In this document: positions 5,079 through 6,700 of the stretch, in pieces
Position numbering within the stretch: the stretch's first letter is position 1
Layout of the letters: the number at the start of each line of letters is the position of its first letter
Origin: Akkermansia muciniphila
GTDB taxonomy: Bacteria; Verrucomicrobiota; Verrucomicrobiia; Limisphaerales; SXTU01
NCBI GenBank assembly: GCA_945872195.1
Contig: CAMBZO010000148.1
Span: 1 to 6,700, forward strand
DNA: 6,700 bases
Direction of reading: 5' to 3'
Program-made: the position numbers and the translations under genes
Notes under the pieces: generated by a model
Seen by the model: the letters and a program-made list of their open reading frames with translations, nothing else
Database searches by the model: none
What the model was told of the DNA's origin: nothing

Positions 5079-6700
5079 ATGAAAAACAACCTCGCCCTCA
5101 TCCTCACTGTCGGCCTTGCCGTCACAGCGCCGGCGCAAACCACGCCCGCCCCCGCTCCGGCCCCCGCTCCGGCTCCGGCCCCCGCCGCGCCGAAGCCCGA
5201 CGACGCTGCGCGTCCCGCCGGCCTTGCCGCCGCGCTCGCGGCGGAAGCTGTCGCGAAGGCCGCTGAAGCAGCGCGCCCGCCCACGCCCGCCGTGCCGAAG
5301 GAGCCGGTCAAGCGCGTCACCAGCGACACCGAGAAGGGGATGCGCCTGAACTTCCGCGGCGTGTCGCTGGAGATGGTTCTCAACTATTTCAGCGAGGCCG
5401 CCGGCTTCATCATCGTGCCCAAGACCGACATCCGCGGGCGCGTGGACGTGTGGAGCGAAGAACCGTTGACGAAGGACGAAGCGGTGGACGTGCTGAACAA
5501 CGTGCTCGGGCGCAATGGCTACGCCGCCTTCCGCAGCGGGCGCACGCTCAACATCGTCAACAAGGACGAGATGAAGCAGAAGGCGCTGCCGACCATGGCC
5601 GGCAGTGACCCGGAGAAAATCCCGGCGAGCGAAAACATGGTCACGCAAATCCTCCCGATTAAGTTCATCTCCGCCGAGCAGTTGATTAAGAACCTGGAAA
5701 TGCTGCTCCCGACTTCCTCCACGATGTCCGCCAACGCGGGCGCGAACGCGCTGATCATCACGGACACGCAGGTGAACATCCGGCGCGTCGCCGAGATCAT
5801 CAAGGCGCTCGACAACCCCGTGGCCAGCGTCTCCGCCATCAAGGTCTTCCCGCTCAAGTATGCCGACGCGAAGGCGCTCTCGACGGTGTTGAAGGACCTC
5901 TTCGCGCCGGACACTTCGAGCGCGGGTGGACGCGGCGCGCAGGGCGGCGTCAGCCCGCTGCAGCAAATGTTTCAAGGCCGCATGGGCGGGAGCGGCGGCG
6001 GGAGCAGCGGCGGTGGCGGTGCGCAGGCCGGCGGGCGTGTGAACACGCCCAAGGTGGTTGCCAGCGCAGATGAGTTGAGTAACTCCCTCATCGTCAGCGC
6101 GCCGGAAGCGCAGATGCCGATCATCGAGGACTTGATCAAGCAGGTGGATGTGCCCGTCGAGGACATCACCGAGGTGAAAGTCTTCCGCCTGAAGCATGCG
6201 AGCGCCGACGACACCGCCACGATGATCAAGAACCTCTTCCCCGACACGAGCACGCAGGGTGGACGGACCGGCGGACGGACCGGCGGCAGCAGCTTCTTCG
6301 GCGGCGGCTTCCGCCCGCCCAGTGGCGGCGGCGGCACTGGCGCGGCAGCCGGCCAGAGCGAGCGAGCGCTCAAGCAGAACAAAGTTGTGGCTGTGGCCGA
6401 CAACCGCACCATGTCCGTCATCGTCACTGCGTCGCCCACGCTCATGGAGCAAATCACGGGGATGATCACCCAGCTCGACTCCGATCCATCGAAGCAACAA
6501 AAGGTCTTCGTCATCCCGGTGGAGAACGCCGACCCGGCGCAGATGCAGCAAATCCTGCAAGCTCTGTTCCCAACTCAGAGCGGTCGGACTGCGCAGTCGT
6601 CCAGCGGCCGGACAGGCACAGGCGGCTTCGGCACAGGCACCACCACGCGCAACAACGGCGGCCAAAGCAGCACCAGCGGCCGGTCGGGCAGCAGCGGCTT
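5079..6700 (+). CDS. gspD: Type II secretion secretin GspD, N-terminal part (3' end outside window)
   Basis: GspD forms the multimeric outer-membrane channel of the T2SS; 540 codons are present and the frame is open to the window end. Residues 1-20 (MKNNLALILTVGLAVTAPAQ) are a signal peptide with an APA cleavage motif and no lipobox Cys. An Ala/Pro-rich linker with seven Pro-Ala pairs (23-36) runs to about 85. The N0 domain covers about 87-162, from MRLNFRGVSLEMVLNYFSE to GRTLNIVNKDE. KH-like Secretin_N repeats follow: N1 about 187-246, N2 about 252-358, N3 about 365-468, and a further one from about 474 (KVFVIPVENADPAQMQQILQALFP). Typical GspD has three after N0, so this protein has at least one extra. 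N2, N3 and the fourth repeat each carry a Gly/Ser-rich insert directly after the LF(A)P segment (about 280-320, 390-428 and 499 onward); N1 does not. The C-terminal beta-barrel and any pilotin-binding segment lie outside the window. N0 is the usual binding partner of the GspC HR domain, encoded one base upstream here. Confidence 0.9.
   Translation, partial: MKNNLALILTVGLAVTAPAQTTPAPAPAPAPAPAPAAPKPDDAARPAGLAAALAAEAVAKAAEAARPPTPAVPKEPVKRVTSDTEKGMRLNFRGVSLEMVLNYFSEAAGFIIVPKTDIRGRVDVWSEEPLTKDEAVDVLNNVLGRNGYAAFRSGRTLNIVNKDEMKQKALPTMAGSDPEKIPASENMVTQILPIKFISAEQLIKNLEMLLPTSSTMSANAGANALIITDTQVNIRRVAEIIKALDNPVASVSAIKVFPLKYADAKALSTVLKDLFAPDTSSAGGRGAQGGVSPLQQMFQGRMGGSGGGSSGGGGAQAGGRVNTPKVVASADELSNSLIVSAPEAQMPIIEDLIKQVDVPVEDITEVKVFRLKHASADDTATMIKNLFPDTSTQGGRTGGRTGGSSFFGGGFRPPSGGGGTGAAAGQSERALKQNKVVAVADNRTMSVIVTASPTLMEQITGMITQLDSDPSKQQKVFVIPVENADPAQMQQILQALFPTQSGRTAQSSSGRTGTGGFGTGTTTRNNGGQSSTSGRSGSSG
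5145..5186 (+). repeat. Pro-Ala repeat stretch in the gspD linker
   Basis: Fourteen codons alternate Pro and Ala seven times, with mixed synonymous codons (ccc/ccg, gcc/gct). The codon variety means the peptide pattern is better conserved than a plain DNA microsatellite would require. It begins an extended linker between signal peptide and N0 domain. Confidence 0.8.
6258..6281 (+). repeat. 12-base tandem repeat in the secretin N3 insert
   Basis: Two 12-base units (6258-6269 and 6270-6281) differ at one base (GGT versus GGC) and encode GGRT twice. They lie in the Gly-rich insert of the third KH-like repeat and suggest that the insert grows and shrinks by slippage. Confidence 0.75.

Noticed and set aside
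5046..6665. Minus-strand open frame of 539 codons opposite gspD
   Set aside because: The plus-strand frame encodes an unmistakable secretin; the antisense product is a composition artefact.
1..6700. Search for an undescribed defence, mobile or biosynthetic system
   Set aside because: All six genes fit one secretion-system operon, and no nuclease, toxin, recombinase, transposase or RNA gene was recognisable. The novelty lies in domain architecture, not in a new system.

Overview
The window holds six consecutive plus-strand genes with almost no space between them. They read as one operon for a type II secretion system (T2SS) envelope machine, in the order gspJ (3' part only), gspK, a gspL-like fused PilM/PilN protein, a gspM/PilO-like protein, a GspC-like protein carrying an EF-hand pair, and the secretin gspD (5' part only). 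The DNA is GC-rich with strong G/C bias at third codon positions. Together with the gene order, the long GspK with calcium-loop-like inserts and the Ser/Gly-rich secreted proteins, this fits a Gram-negative (diderm) bacterium, most plausibly of the Verrucomicrobiota/PVC group. That placement is inference from general resemblance, with no marker gene in view.

Layout: 1-432 is the C-terminal half of the minor pseudopilin GspJ. 429-1907 is GspK, the atypical minor pseudopilin, starting in an ATGA overlap behind a perfect AGGAGG. 1910-3355 is a GspL-type protein: an actin-like cytoplasmic PilM-like domain, one membrane helix and a PilN-like periplasmic domain. 3352-3927 (ATGA overlap) is GspM/PilO-like. 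3928-4021 is the only real gap, 94 bases with weaker codon bias. 4022-5077 encodes an exported protein with a GspC/PilP-like HR domain followed by two canonical EF-hand loops within Ser/Gly-rich linkers. 5079 to the window end is the secretin N-terminal half: signal peptide, Ala/Pro linker, N0 domain, and at least four KH-like N-domain repeats.

How they work together: J and K belong to the pseudopilus tip. L and M are inner-membrane assembly-platform proteins. The GspC-like protein is expected to bridge the platform and the N0 domain of the secretin. The secretin forms the outer-membrane channel. The order L(PilM+PilN)-M(PilO)-C(PilP-like)-D(PilQ-like) reproduces the pilMNOPQ order of type IV pilus operons, here placed directly after T2SS minor pseudopilin genes. 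The ATPase, platform protein GspF, major pseudopilin and prepilin peptidase are not in this window.

The points most worth a second look are the GspC-EF-hand architecture, calcium-loop-like motifs in both GspK and the GspC-like protein, an imperfect 17-bp hairpin with a GCAA loop inside the unusually long GspK leader (possibly an in-frame inserted repeat), and the secretin's fourth N-domain with low-complexity inserts at the same place in three successive repeats. No CRISPR array, RNA gene, insertion sequence or defence system was seen.
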